From: Rhizobiales bacterium CCH3-A5
GTDB taxonomy: Bacteria; Pseudomonadota; Alphaproteobacteria; Rhizobiales; Beijerinckiaceae
DNA: 64,000 nucleotides
Assembly: GCA_001556025.1 (NCBI GenBank)
Contig: LSIB01000126.1
Location: 55,956 to 119,955, forward strand
Direction of reading: 5' to 3'
Part shown: positions 51,332 to 60,319 of the stretch, in pieces
Layout: the number at the start of each line of letters is the position of its first letter
Numbering within the stretch: the first letter of the stretch is position 1
Notes under the pieces: model-generated
The model's input: only the letters and a program-made list of their open reading frames with translations
Database searches by the model: none
What the model was told of the DNA's origin: nothing
Translations under genes and position numbers: made by a program

Positions 51332-53068
51332 TCAGAACAGGAAATAGCGCTGCGCCAGCGGCAGTTCCCTCGCCGGTTCGCAGACCAGAAGCTCCCCATC
51401 GGCCACCACAGCGTAGGTCTCGGGATCGATCCGGATGTCGGGCGTGGCGTCGTTATGGATCATGTGCTTCTTCGAGATGCCGCCGCGCACATTCTCGACC
51501 GCGACCATCTGCTTGTCGGTGCCGAGCCGCTTCTGCAGCCCGTTGGCGATCGCGGCCTGAGAGACGAAGACCAGCGAGGTCGAGGTCACGGCCTTGCCGA
51601 AGGCGCCGAACATCGGCCGGTAATGCACCGGCTGCGGCGTCGGGATCGAGGCGTTGGGGTCGCCCATCGGAGCAGCCGCGATCATGCCGCCCTTGATCAC
51701 CAGATCGGGTTTCGTCGCGAAGAAGGCGGGCGACCACATGACGAGATCCGCCAGCTTGCCCACTTCGACCGAGCCGATATGGCGCGAGATTCCATGCGAG
51801 ATCGCCGGGTTGATCGTGTATTTCGCGACATAGCGCTTGGCGCGGAAATTGTCGGCGCCCGTGCCGACATCCTGCGGCAGGGCTCCGCGCTGGACCTTCA
51901 TCTTGTGCGCGGTCTGCCAGGTCCGGGTGATGACCTCGCCGATCCGGCCCATCGCCTGCGAATCCGACGACATCATCGAGAGCGCGCCGAGATCGTGCAG
52001 GATGTCCTCAGCCGCGATCGTCTCCTTGCGGATGCGGCTCTCGGCGAAGGCGAGGTCTTCCGGGATCGAGGGCGAGAGATGATGGCAGACCATCAGCATA
52101 TCGAGATGCTCGTCGAGCGTGTTGACCGTGAAGGGCCGGGTCGGGTTGGTCGAGGAGGGCAGGACGTTGGGCAGGCCCGCCACCTTCATGATGTCTGGCG
52201 CATGGCCGCCGCCCGCGCCTTCGGTGTGGAAGGCGTGGATGGTGCGGTTCTTGAAGGCCTTGATCGTGTCCTCGACGAAGCCGCTCTCATTGAGCGTATC
52301 GGTGTGGATCATCACCTGCACGTCGTAATCGTCGGCGACCGAGAGGCAGTTGTCGATCGCGGCCGGGGTCGTGCCCCAGTCCTCGTGCAGCTTCAGCGCG
52401 CAGGCCCCGGCCTCGACCATCTCGATCAGCGCGCCGGGCAGCGCCGCATTGCCCTTGCCCGCAAAAGCGAGGTTCATCGGGAAGGCGTCGGCGGCCTTGA
52501 TCATCTGTCCGAGATGCCAGGGGCCGGGCGTGCAGGTCGTCGCCAGCGTGCCATGCGCCGGGCCGGTGCCGCCGCCGAGCATCGTGGTCAGCCCACTCAT
52601 CAGGGCGTCCTCGATCTGCTGTGGGCAGATATAGTGGATGTGGCTGTCGAAGCCGCCAGCGGTGACGATCTTGCCCTCGCCGGCGATGACCTCGGTGCCG
52701 GGGCCGACGATGATGGTCTCGTCAGGGTCGAAATTGCCGAAGCCGGCCTGGATATCGGGATTGCCGGCCTTGCCGATGGCGCAGATGCGCCCTGCCCTGA
52801 TGCCGATATCGGCTTTGACGATGCCCCAATGGTCGAGGATCAGCGCATTGGTGATGACGGTATCGACCGCGCCGTCGGCGTTGCGGACCTGGCTCTGGCC
52901 CATGCCGTCGCGGATGACTTTTCCGCCGCCGAACTTCACCTCCTCACCATAGGTGGTGAAGTCGCGCTCGACCTTGATCAGGAGTTCGGTGTCGCCCAGC
53001 CGCACCGTGTCGCCGGTGGTGGGGCCGAACATCGCTGCATAGGCGTTGCGGGGATAGTTGAAGGGCAT
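51332..53068 (-). CDS. ureC: urease alpha subunit
   Basis: 578 aa, slightly longer than the common 566-572. Nickel ligands H143/H145 ([10 protein letters not shown]), carbamylated K226 ([11 protein letters not shown]), H255 ([12 protein letters not shown]), H281 ([15 protein letters not shown]) and D in [10 protein letters not shown]; flap H329 in [15 protein letters not shown]. It hydrolyses urea to ammonia and carbamate. A small acidic insertion near residues 105-118 ([12 protein letters not shown]) explains the extra length. Preceded by the NTF2-like gene rather than by ureB directly. Confidence 0.98.
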   Translation of the reverse strand: MPFNYPRNAYAAMFGPTTGDTVRLGDTELLIKVERDFTTYGEEVKFGGGKVIRDGMGQSQVRNADGAVDTVITNALILDHWGIVKADIGIRAGRICAIGKAGNPDIQAGFGNFDPDETIIVGPGTEVIAGEGKIVTAGGFDSHIHYICPQQIEDALMSGLTTMLGGGTGPAHGTLATTCTPGPWHLGQMIKAADAFPMNLAFAGKGNAALPGALIEMVEAGACALKLHEDWGTTPAAIDNCLSVADDYDVQVMIHTDTLNESGFVEDTIKAFKNRTIHAFHTEGAGGGHAPDIMKVAGLPNVLPSSTNPTRPFTVNTLDEHLDMLMVCHHLSPSIPEDLAFAESRIRKETIAAEDILHDLGALSMMSSDSQAMGRIGEVITRTWQTAHKMKVQRGALPQDVGTGADNFRAKRYVAKYTINPAISHGISRHIGSVEVGKLADLVMWSPAFFATKPDLVIKGGMIAAAPMGDPNASIPTPQPVHYRPMFGAFGKAVTSTSLVFVSQAAIANGLQKRLGTDKQMVAVENVRGGISKKHMIHNDATPDIRIDPETYAVVADGELLVCEPARELPLAQRYFLF

Positions 53069-53140
53069 GGGCGGGGCCTCAGCTCGGGACGGACAGGCAG
53101 AAGTGCCCAGACCTGCCGGGCATGCAAGAAATCGCGCAGA

Positions 53141-53617
53141 TCATGGCTTCACCTCGCCCAGCCGCGTCGCCTGCGAGGCCGCCAGCGCCCAGCTCGCCTG
53201 CGTCCGGACATAGACCGCCGTCCAGCGGAACGAATAGGTTTTTCCGTCGGCGAGCGAGCGGATCGGGCTGACGCCCGTCGCGACCGCCGTCCAGTCGCTC
53301 GGCGCGCGGATGACGAGGTCCTCGACCGGAGCGTTCTCGATGACGGGGTCGCCGGCCAGCGCGGAGACGATGCGGGCGTCCTTGCCGTCGAGCTTGCCCG
53401 AGCCATGGGTGTGGACGAAGGCCGGCGCATACATCTCGCGCAATTTGCCGGCGTCCTTTGCGACGATGGCGGCCGCCAGCGCCTTGCGAAATTCGACGAT
53501 CTCCTCGGCGACGGCCCGCTCGCCGGCGGGCGAGAGGATGGCGGGCGGATGAGCGTGCGCGGCGGTCATGGGCAGCGCGAGCGCGAGCCCAAGCGCCAAG
53601 ATCGATCTCTTCCGCAT
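53141..53617 (-). CDS. exported NTF2-like (DUF4440/SnoaL-type) protein inside the urease operon
   Basis: 158 aa from the ATG at 53617 behind GGAGGGCGGACCT; a TTG further up is less likely. Sec signal MRKRSILALGLALALPMTAA cut at AHAHPP. Mature part is one cone-shaped alpha/beta domain: VEFRKALAAAIVAKDAGKLR, MYAPAFVHTHGSGKLDG, TYSFRWTAVYVRTQ and SWALAASQATRLGE. Catalytic or binding function unknown. It separates ureAB (31 bases upstream) from ureC (72 bases downstream) in the same transcript. Confidence 0.82.
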   Translation of the reverse strand: MRKRSILALGLALALPMTAAHAHPPAILSPAGERAVAEEIVEFRKALAAAIVAKDAGKLREMYAPAFVHTHGSGKLDGKDARIVSALAGDPVIENAPVEDLVIRAPSDWTAVATGVSPIRSLADGKTYSFRWTAVYVRTQASWALAASQATRLGEVKP

Positions 53618-53648
53618 AGGTCCGCCCTCCAATTGCCCAACGTCGCCG

Positions 53649-54269
53649 TCAGAGCTTGCCCATCACCTCTTGCCTGAACCCATAGACCTCGCGCTTGCCC
53701 GCCAGCGCCACCAGCCTGACCTCGCGCGTCTGCCCCGGCTCGAAGCGCACCGCCGTGCCGGCCGGGATGTCGAGCCGGAAGCCGCGCGCCCTGTCGCGCT
53801 CGAACGACAAGGCCGGGTTGGCCTCGAAGAAATGATAATGGGAGCCGATCTGGATCGGCCGGTCGCCGGTGTTGGAGACGGTGAGAGACAGGCTCTCGCG
53901 GCCCTCGTTCATGATCAGGTCGCCCGGCAGCGTCGTGACCTCGCCGGGCTTCATCGCGTCGGACGCGCCGCGGATCGGCTCGTGGACCGTCACCAGCTTG
54001 GTGCCGTCCGGAAAGGTCGCCTCGACCTGGACGTCGTGGATCAGCGCCGCGATGCCGTCCATGACCTGATCGGCCGAAATCACATGCGCGCCGGCCTCCA
54101 TCAGATCGGCGACGGACCTGCCGTCGCGCGCACCCTCGACGACGAAGTCGGTGATCAGCGCGACGGCTTCCGGGTAGTTCAGCTTGACGCCGCGCTCGAG
54201 GCGCCTGCGCGCCACCATGGCGGCCATGGCGATGAGCAGCTTGTCCTTCTCGCGCGGCGTCAGATTCAT
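53649..54269 (-). CDS. ureAB: fused urease gamma and beta subunits
   Basis: 206 aa. Residues 1-100 are UreA ([42 protein letters not shown]) and residues about 107-206 are UreB ([58 protein letters not shown]). The two are joined by only about six residues (GASDAM), as in the fused UreA of Helicobacter. The start overlaps the acidic-protein gene by 4 bases. With UreC it forms the (alpha-beta-gamma)3 urease. Confidence 0.96.
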   Translation of the reverse strand: MNLTPREKDKLLIAMAAMVARRRLERGVKLNYPEAVALITDFVVEGARDGRSVADLMEAGAHVISADQVMDGIAALIHDVQVEATFPDGTKLVTVHEPIRGASDAMKPGEVTTLPGDLIMNEGRESLSLTVSNTGDRPIQIGSHYHFFEANPALSFERDRARGFRLDIPAGTAVRFEPGQTREVRLVALAGKREVYGFRQEVMGKL

Positions 54270-54610
54270 GCAGTCACCTTCTTCTTGTCCTCGGAGGTCT
54301 CGTCTTCCGACACCTCCTCTTCCTCTTCGTCTTCCTCGGCGTCTTCATCCTCGGACCCGTCTTCCTCGTCTTCGTCCTCATCGTCGCCGAGATCGGCATA
54401 TTCATAGGCGAAGACGATCTCGCCGGTGGCGGGATCGAAGGCGCTGGAAGTGGATTCGTCGAACGCCTCGATCAGCATTTCCGCATCCTCGGGACCATCG
54501 ACGTCGAAGCGGCGCACCGCCTCCTCGCCGTCGGCCTTGAGCGAAAGCTCGATCGCCCAGCCCCGCGCGCCGGTGTCATAGATGCATTTCAGACCCTGGA
54601 TCGCCAGCAT
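54266..54610 (-). CDS. small acidic protein of the urease operon, unknown function
   Basis: 114 aa from the ATG at 54610. The N-terminal 75 residues look folded ([57 protein letters not shown]). The last 40 residues are almost all Asp/Glu with a terminal KKK. It is located between ureD (11 bases) and ureAB (overlap of 4 bases), so it is translated together with the structural subunits. I do not recognise the family. A metal-binding or subunit-escort role is speculation. Confidence 0.85.
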   Translation of the reverse strand: MLAIQGLKCIYDTGARGWAIELSLKADGEEAVRRFDVDGPEDAEMLIEAFDESTSSAFDPATGEIVFAYEYADLGDDEDEDEEDGSEDEDAEEDEEEEEVSEDETSEDKKKVTA

Positions 54611-54621
54611 TGATGCTCTCC

Positions 54622-55476
54622 TCAGATTGACCAGGTGCGCGGCAGCGCACGGCCGGTCACTTGCCCGACGAGCGTGACGAGGGCGCGACGGAGCGCCTGC
54701 GCGTCGGATGAGAGGAGACGGATGACGAGCAGATCGGAGACGATGCCCGCGCCGGCCTCGACGTCGCGGAACGCGTCGCCGGCGATCGTTTCCCGCAATT
54801 CCCCGAGCCTCCCGAGGGCTGGCGGACCCGCCGCTATCAGCGTCGCGACGGCGCGGGCGCCGGCTCCAACCGCCTGCCTGGCGAGATGGCTCGCGATCGC
54901 GCCCTCCAGCCGCAGATCGTCGGCGAAGACGAGTTTGCCTTGGCGGCGGATGCGCCAGCGGTCGCGCACGCTGCCGCGCAGCAGGCTCTCGCCCATCGCA
55001 GCACGACCAAAGAACACGCTTTCGCAGGCGACGAGCGAGGCCGACGGCGCAAGATCGATCGTCAGGCTGCGGGAAAGCCGCGCGCCCGAGAACAGGATGC
55101 ACTCCTGCGGCAGCCAGTGCAGTGTCGCGCCCTCCCCCACCGAGAGCACCGTCTCGATGCGGGTGTCGTCGCCCTGGCTGCGATAGATCTTTTCCGCCGC
55201 CTGGCTGGTGACGATCGCATGGCTGCCGGCGTCGAGCGCGGCCTCGACGCGCATCACGTCGCCGCCAGCCATGCCGCCACCGGTGTTGATCAGCACCGCC
55301 TCGCAGGTCTCGTCATAGTTCGTCGGGAAACGGGCGCGGTAACCGCCGGATTCGGCGACCTCCCGGCGGCGTGTCCCGCCGCCGCCTAGGCCGAAGCGCA
55401 GCCGCACGCCTCCTGCCGCCCGGACATAGGCCGGCAGGAGCGGATCATGGGCTGCGGGGATGGGCGGCGCGAACAT
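54622..55476 (-). CDS. ureD: urease accessory protein
   Basis: 284 aa from the ATG at 55476. UreD/UreH signatures: ARFPTNYDETCEAVLINTGG, GMAGGDVMRVEAALDAGSHA, VTSQAAEKIYRSQG, LHWLPQECILFSGARLSR and VFFGRAAMGESL. It is the scaffold through which nickel passes from UreG/UreF to the active site. First gene of the minus-strand urease operon; the promoter is presumably in the 116-base gap 55477-55592, where I see no clear boxes. Confidence 0.95.
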   Translation of the reverse strand: MFAPPIPAAHDPLLPAYVRAAGGVRLRFGLGGGGTRRREVAESGGYRARFPTNYDETCEAVLINTGGGMAGGDVMRVEAALDAGSHAIVTSQAAEKIYRSQGDDTRIETVLSVGEGATLHWLPQECILFSGARLSRSLTIDLAPSASLVACESVFFGRAAMGESLLRGSVRDRWRIRRQGKLVFADDLRLEGAIASHLARQAVGAGARAVATLIAAGPPALGRLGELRETIAGDAFRDVEAGAGIVSDLLVIRLLSSDAQALRRALVTLVGQVTGRALPRTWSI

Positions 55477-55592
55477 TGAACGTCCAGACTGCGACAGAGA
55501 CGACAATCTTTCGCGCGGCCTTTTGCCGGGCAAGGGGGCGCGCTGCAAATCGCGCCTCAATTTTAGGCAGAAGGGAGCGCGCGTCGCTGCGC

Positions 55593-56486
55593 TCAACCAT
55601 TGGCCGCCAGAAAGCGCTCGATCTCGTCCCGGCGCGGCGCGCCGAGACGCCCGCCGAAGCGGGTGCATTTGATCGCGGCCGCGGCCGAGGCGAAGCGGAT
55701 CGCGTCACGCTCGCTCTGCCCTTCCGCCAGCGCCAGCGCAAACGCTCCATGCCAGACATCGCCTGCGCCGAGCGTATCGACCGTCTCCACGGCGAAGGCG
55801 GGTATCTGGGCGACCGTGCCGTTATCGACGAAGAGCACGCCCTCCTTGCCGAGCGTCACGGCGAGCCAGTTGGATGCGCCGTCGGCGACCTTTGCCAGCC
55901 CGGCGCGCGGATCGTCCTCGCCCGAGACCTCGCGCAGTGCCTGCTGGCTGAAGGCGACATGGCTCGCGGTCGCGACGAGATCGGGATGAGGCGGCTTGCG
56001 GTCGGCGTCGAGCACGCCGGGTACGCCGGCCTTCCGCGCAAGCCGGAGAGCCGCGAGAGCCCCCTCGCCCCAGCGCGTATCGGCGAGCACGGCGTTCGCG
56101 CCTCCGGGCAGATGGCTCGGCAGCCAGCCTGTGTCTTCGGGCATGGTCGGATCGGAATAGGACACCACCATGCGCTCGCCCGCCGCATCGACCAGGATGG
56201 CCGAAACCGGAGAGCGTAAACCGGGCGCGCGCAGAGACCCGGATGCATCGACGCCCTCGGCCTGGAGATCGGCGACGATCCCGTCTCCGGTCAGATCGTC
56301 GGCCAGCCGTGTCGCAAGCCATGAGCGGCCGCCGAGCCGCGCGATCGCGACCGAGGCGTTGCCGGCGCAGCCGCCGCCGACCACCGCGAGATCGCGCGAG
56401 CGGTACTTCTCGCCGCGCGTCGGCAGGGTCTCGACGCTGTAGACATAGTCGAGCGTGGCGATGCCGAGGCAGAAGACGCCGCTCAC
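55593..56486 (-). CDS. PfkB-family carbohydrate kinase
   Basis: 297 aa ribokinase fold. N-terminal GGGCAGNASVAIARLGG (substrate and lid) and the C-terminal catalytic signature DTLGAGDVWHGAFALAL with the base Asp. It phosphorylates a sugar or nucleoside; the FCLGIATLDYVYSVETLP start is shared with ketohexokinase and sulfofructose kinase-like members, so a ketose is plausible. Overlaps the aldose 1-epimerase gene upstream by 4 bases, so both belong to one sugar-catabolic transcript. Confidence 0.9.
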   Translation of the reverse strand: MSGVFCLGIATLDYVYSVETLPTRGEKYRSRDLAVVGGGCAGNASVAIARLGGRSWLATRLADDLTGDGIVADLQAEGVDASGSLRAPGLRSPVSAILVDAAGERMVVSYSDPTMPEDTGWLPSHLPGGANAVLADTRWGEGALAALRLARKAGVPGVLDADRKPPHPDLVATASHVAFSQQALREVSGEDDPRAGLAKVADGASNWLAVTLGKEGVLFVDNGTVAQIPAFAVETVDTLGAGDVWHGAFALALAEGQSERDAIRFASAAAAIKCTRFGGRLGAPRRDEIERFLAANG

Positions 56487-57553
56487 GCGCCATCGGCTCC
56501 GAAGCGGTATTCGCTCACCTGCCGGTAGACCTCGCCCGGCCGCAGCACGGCCGAGGGAAAATGCGGCAGGTTCGGCGAATCCGGGACGTGCTGCGGCTCC
56601 AGCGCGATGCCGGCGTTTGGACCGTAGGGCACACCATCGAGACCCGGCACGGGCGTGTTCAGCTTGGCGCCGTCATAGACCTGCAGCGCCGGCTCGGTCG
56701 TCCAAAGCTGCAGGCTGAGCCCGCTCCTGCCCGATCGCAGCGTCGCGGCATGCGCCAGATCGAGCCCGACTGCCGCGCTCGGCTCGGAGCGGTCGCGTTG
56801 CAGGATGTAGTTGTGATCGTACCAGATGCGCGCGCCGTCTTGTCCCACCATCCGGATCGGGCGGGATTTCCGGAAGTCGAAAGGCGTTCCCCCGACATCG
56901 GCGAGCGAGCCGTCGGGGATCAGGTCGGCATCGACCGGCGTCATCAGGTGGCTGCGGACCTCCAGTCCATGGTCGAGGATGTCGGGGCCGCCATCGAGAT
57001 TGAAATAGGAGTGGTGGGCGAGGTTGACGATGGTCGCGGCGTCCGTCGTCGCGGAGAGCTCGATCCGCAAGGTCGCCTCGCCATGCAGGCTGTAGCGGCA
57101 CCAGACGCAAAGGGCACCGGGATAGCCGGCGTCGCCATCGGCCGAGACCAGAGCCAGCGTGACGCTGGCCTCGTCATGGTGGAGGATCGTCCAGGGCCGC
57201 TTGCCGAAACCCTTGCCGCCGCCATGCAGCGAATGCCGGCCGTTCTGGTTCAGCGGCAACTGATAGGCCTTGCCGTCGAGCGTGAAGCGCCCACCGCCGA
57301 TGCGGTTGGCGAAGCGGCCGGCGATCGCGCCCATATGCGGCGAGTGGGCGACATAGTCGGCGAGATTGTCGAAACCGAGCACGACGCGCTGGCTGCCGCC
57401 ATCGGGCCGGGGCACGACAAGGTCGCGCAGCACGGCGCCCCACTCCATGATCGTCGCCTGCGCGCCGGCCGGCGTACGAAGCCTGACCTCGTGGATCGGC
57501 GTGCCGTCGGCGAGCGTGCCGAGGAGGGATCTGGTCACGGCCACACGCTCCAT
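56483..57553 (-). CDS. galM: aldose 1-epimerase
   Basis: 356 aa beta-sandwich. Key residues are in GAIAGRFANRIGGGRF, NGRHSLHGGGKGFGKR (first His), HHSYFNLDGGPDILDHGLEV (catalytic His) and NAGIALEPQHVPDSPN (catalytic Glu). It interconverts alpha and beta anomers of hexoses for the coupled PfkB kinase. A 6-base gap separates it from the VapC stop upstream. Confidence 0.94.
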   Translation of the reverse strand: MERVAVTRSLLGTLADGTPIHEVRLRTPAGAQATIMEWGAVLRDLVVPRPDGGSQRVVLGFDNLADYVAHSPHMGAIAGRFANRIGGGRFTLDGKAYQLPLNQNGRHSLHGGGKGFGKRPWTILHHDEASVTLALVSADGDAGYPGALCVWCRYSLHGEATLRIELSATTDAATIVNLAHHSYFNLDGGPDILDHGLEVRSHLMTPVDADLIPDGSLADVGGTPFDFRKSRPIRMVGQDGARIWYDHNYILQRDRSEPSAAVGLDLAHAATLRSGRSGLSLQLWTTEPALQVYDGAKLNTPVPGLDGVPYGPNAGIALEPQHVPDSPNLPHFPSAVLRPGEVYRQVSEYRFGADGA

Positions 57554-57559
57554 ATGCCT

Positions 57560-57967
57560 TCAAGGTCCAAAGCGGACGCCGTCGATGTCGGTATGGACGA
57601 AGTCATTGCCCTTGTAGGCCAGCTTGAGACCCGAGGTTTTCGCAGCCGCATAGGCGAAACAGTCGCCCATGTTGAGGCGCGCAGGATGGCCGGTGAGATG
57701 ATGATAGCGCGAGGCGCAGACATGAGCCGCCCTCATCGCAACCTCACCGAGGTCTATGATATCTCCCCGCACATCATCGATGAATTCGAGAACGGCAGCG
57801 AGCGCCTCGCCGAACGTCGCCCCCTGTCGCGTCAGCCTGGCCGACGCCTCAAAGACGGCCACAGGCGAAGACCTTACGCGCGGCGATAGGACGATCGCCT
57901 CGAGCGCGGCATCACCCTCAGCCTCCTTCAGCAGAATGGCCAGGATCACCGAGGCGTCCAGAAACAT
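57560..57967 (-). CDS. vapC: VapC-type PIN-domain ribonuclease toxin
   Basis: 135 aa. PIN domain with acidic residues D4 (MFLDASVILAIL), E in VAVFEASARL, D in LNMGDCFAYAAAK and D in YKGNDFVHTDI, the catalytic quartet. Such toxins cut tRNA or rRNA. It begins at the last base of the vapB stop codon (overlap of one base), as usual for vapBC. The antitoxin and a three-box operator lie upstream. Confidence 0.93.
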   Translation of the reverse strand: MFLDASVILAILLKEAEGDAALEAIVLSPRVRSSPVAVFEASARLTRQGATFGEALAAVLEFIDDVRGDIIDLGEVAMRAAHVCASRYHHLTGHPARLNMGDCFAYAAAKTSGLKLAYKGNDFVHTDIDGVRFGP

Positions 57968-58212
57968 CAGACGTCGCCGTATTCGCGATCGAAGAACTCC
58001 TTATGAGACATCCCGTCGTCCTTGAGATTGAACTTCGCGAGACGGGCCCGTGCCTTGTCTGCTGCGTCGAACACGATCTTCCGCCGTTCGGCGCGTCGCT
58101 CCAGTTCGAGACGCACGGCCAGACCGATCGCACCCTGAAGCGTCAGGCCGTCTTGAGCAGCGAGCTCGCGCACGTCGCGGTCGATCGCTTCGTCCCTGAC
58201 GAGTATGCCCAT
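57967..58212 (-). CDS. vapB: VapB-type antitoxin
   Basis: 81 aa. N-terminal ribbon-helix-helix-like part MGILVRDEAIDRDVRELAAQ with GLTLQGAIGLAVRLELERR, then a basic linker and an acidic C-terminal toxin-binding tail (DDGMSHKEFFDREYGDV). It resembles PSK/Rv0623-type antitoxins paired with PIN toxins. Autoregulation is suggested by the triple TGATATCA boxes just upstream of its start. Confidence 0.9.
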   Translation of the reverse strand: MGILVRDEAIDRDVRELAAQDGLTLQGAIGLAVRLELERRAERRKIVFDAADKARARLAKFNLKDDGMSHKEFFDREYGDV

Positions 58213-58222
58213 GATGATCTCC

Positions 58223-58256
58223 TGATATCAGACGATGATATCAACGCGAGATATCA
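58223..58256. promoter_or_regulatory. triple TGATATCA operator of vapBC
   Basis: TGATATCA at 58223-58230 and 58236-58243, then AGATATCA at 58249-58256: three palindromic boxes at an exact 13-base period, 11-44 bases before the vapB start. This is the arrangement expected for cooperative VapBC binding and conditional autoregulation. Confidence 0.75.
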
Positions 58257-58271
58257 TGGGCAAGCTCAGCT

Positions 58272-58721
58272 TCACCACACCCCTGTATTCGCCATGCTCG
58301 CCCATGGCTCGGCGGGCGCCTTCGGCTCGCCCTTCTGCAGCAGCTCGATCGAGATGTTGTCGGGCGAGCGGACGAAGGCCATGTTGCCGTCGCGCGGCGG
58401 GCGGTTGATCGTGATCCCGGCGTCCATCAGCTTCTGGCAGGTGGCGTAGATGTCGTCGACCTCATAGGCGAGATGGCCGAAATTGCGGCCGCCGGTATAG
58501 GTCTCCGGATCCCAGTTGTAGGTCAGTTCCAGCGTCGGGCGGCCACGGGAGCCCGTGGCCTTGACGGCGTCGAGATCGTCGGGCGCGGCCAGGAAGACCA
58601 GCGTGAACCGGCCCTTCTCACTCTCGATCCGGCGGGTCTCGACCAGTCCGAACTTGGTCACGTAGAAATCAAGCGCGGCGTCGAGATCGGTCACGCGGAC
58701 CATGGTGTGGAGATAGCGCAT
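58272..58721 (-). CDS. gloA: lactoylglutathione lyase (glyoxalase I-like)
   Basis: 149 aa from the ATG at 58721. VOC fold in two beta-alpha-beta-beta-beta modules: [20 protein letters not shown] (metal His), [20 protein letters not shown] (metal Glu), [20 protein letters not shown] (His) and [13 protein letters not shown] (Glu), the four ligands of glyoxalase I. It isomerises the methylglyoxal-glutathione hemithioacetal. The usual short C-terminal extension ([14 protein letters not shown]) is present. Monocistronic, divergent from the CDF gene. Confidence 0.92.
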   Translation of the reverse strand: MRYLHTMVRVTDLDAALDFYVTKFGLVETRRIESEKGRFTLVFLAAPDDLDAVKATGSRGRPTLELTYNWDPETYTGGRNFGHLAYEVDDIYATCQKLMDAGITINRPPRDGNMAFVRSPDNISIELLQKGEPKAPAEPWASMANTGVW

Positions 58722-58849
58722 CGGGGAGAGCCTCTTGCTTTGAAATGTCTGCGGGTTGATCTCGCCTCTAGATCGGGCGACACGCTTCGGGTTCAAGAGC
58801 ATTGGCCCATTCAGGCGGGTCAGTCCAAGAGAGACGGCGCGAGAGAGCC

Positions 58850-60319
58850 ATGACCGACACGCAAGGCGGACCTTCGCGCCTCGATGCGGCGACGATATCC
58901 GGGATCAAGCAGCGCGCCGCCATTCTCTCGGTGATGGCGACGCTGCTGCTCACGCTCGCCAAGGGCGCGGCGGCCGTGCTTTCCGGATCGCTCGCGCTTT
59001 TGACCGACGCGCTGCAGGGCCTGATCGACATCGGCTCGACGTTGTTCACCTGGTTTGCAGTGCGCGCCGCCGACAAGCCGGCCGATGACGAGCATCATTA
59101 CGGCCATGGCAAGGTCGAGGCGCTGGCGGCGCTGGTCGAGACCGCGATCCTGTTTGCGCTCGCCGGCGCGATCCTGTGGGAGGCCGGCTCGCGGCTGTGG
59201 ACCGGCGCGCTCGGCGCGGTCTCGGTGACGCCGGTGGTGATCGGCGTGATGCTGCTCTCGATGGTGGTTGACGCCGTGCGCTGGCGCTCGCTGACGCAGG
59301 TGGCGGCCGAGACCGGCAGCGAGGCGCTGGCGGCGGAGGCGACCCATTTCTCGGCCGATTTCGTCGGTTCGGCGCTGGTGCTGGCGGGGCTCGTCGCCTC
59401 ATGGCTGGGCTTCGCCAGGGCCGACACGGTCGCCGCCTTCGCCATCGCCGCCTTCATGGCCCTGTCGGCCTTCAAGCTCGGGCGGCGCACCATCGACACG
59501 TTGCTCGACGCCGCGCCCGAAGGCGTCACCGAGCGCCTGCGCCATGCGGTCGCCGCCGTGCCCGGCGTCGTCGCGGTCGATGCCATCAAGGTCAGGCCGG
59601 CCGGCGGGCGCGTCTTCGGGGAGATCGGCATCCGGGTCTCGCGCACCCTGCCGCTGGACCGGGTCGTCGCGATCAAGCAGGCCCTGCTCGACGCCGTCGA
59701 GCGCGAGCAGCCGGGGGCGGAGATGACGATTGCCGCCAATCCGATCCAGGTCGACGACGAGACGGCGCTGGAGCGTGTGCTGCTGATCGCGCTCAAGCTC
59801 AGGATTCCGGTCCACCATGTCAGCGTCCATTCGATCGGCGAGCGGCTCTCGGTCAGCCTCGACATGGAGGTCGATGCGAAGCTGCCGCTCGGCGATGCGC
59901 ATGAGGTGGCGACACGACTGGAAAGCGCCATCCGCGCCGAATTCGGCGGCGAAACCGAGGTCGAAACCCATATCGAGCCGATGGAGACTGGCCTGCCCGC
60001 AGGCCACAACGCCGCCTGGGAGACGGTCGAGGACATCGGCAAGGCGCTCGCCGGCGAGGCGGCGAGCCTCGAGGGCCCGGTCCATGACATCCACAGCGTG
60101 CGCGTGCGCCAGACCGTCAACGGGCTGGTGGTGAACTACCATTGCCGCGTGGATCCGGCGCTCGACGTCGCCGCAGTCCATGCGGCGGTGGATGCGATCG
60201 AACGCGCGGTCAGGCTGGCGCGGCCGCAGGTCTGCCGGCTGGTCAGCCATGCCGAGCCGGCCGTCATCCGGGCGGCGTATGACGATCATCCGACCAGCAA
60301 CCGCGCCGCGCCGAGATAG
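58850..60319 (+). CDS. cation diffusion facilitator family transporter with extended C-terminus
   Basis: 489 aa; typical CDF proteins are about 300-320. Six helices with [16 protein letters not shown] after TM2 and [16 protein letters not shown] in TM5 (H-x3-D). In TM2 the metal pair reads Q56-x3-D60 ([11 protein letters not shown]) where most zinc exporters have His or Asp, so metal choice may differ. The C-terminal part contains two or more ferredoxin-like cation-sensing modules in tandem ([38 protein letters not shown]). It overlaps the convergent SbtA-like gene by 34 bases. Confidence 0.9.
   Translation: MTDTQGGPSRLDAATISGIKQRAAILSVMATLLLTLAKGAAAVLSGSLALLTDALQGLIDIGSTLFTWFAVRAADKPADDEHHYGHGKVEALAALVETAILFALAGAILWEAGSRLWTGALGAVSVTPVVIGVMLLSMVVDAVRWRSLTQVAAETGSEALAAEATHFSADFVGSALVLAGLVASWLGFARADTVAAFAIAAFMALSAFKLGRRTIDTLLDAAPEGVTERLRHAVAAVPGVVAVDAIKVRPAGGRVFGEIGIRVSRTLPLDRVVAIKQALLDAVEREQPGAEMTIAANPIQVDDETALERVLLIALKLRIPVHHVSVHSIGERLSVSLDMEVDAKLPLGDAHEVATRLESAIRAEFGGETEVETHIEPMETGLPAGHNAAWETVEDIGKALAGEAASLEGPVHDIHSVRVRQTVNGLVVNYHCRVDPALDVAAVHAAVDAIERAVRLARPQVCRLVSHAEPAVIRAAYDDHPTSNRAAPR

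Noticed and set aside
51134..53677. Very long plus-strand open frame opposite ureC
   Set aside because: Antisense shadow of ureC created by high GC at third positions; Arg/Asp/Gly-rich and without any recognisable domain.
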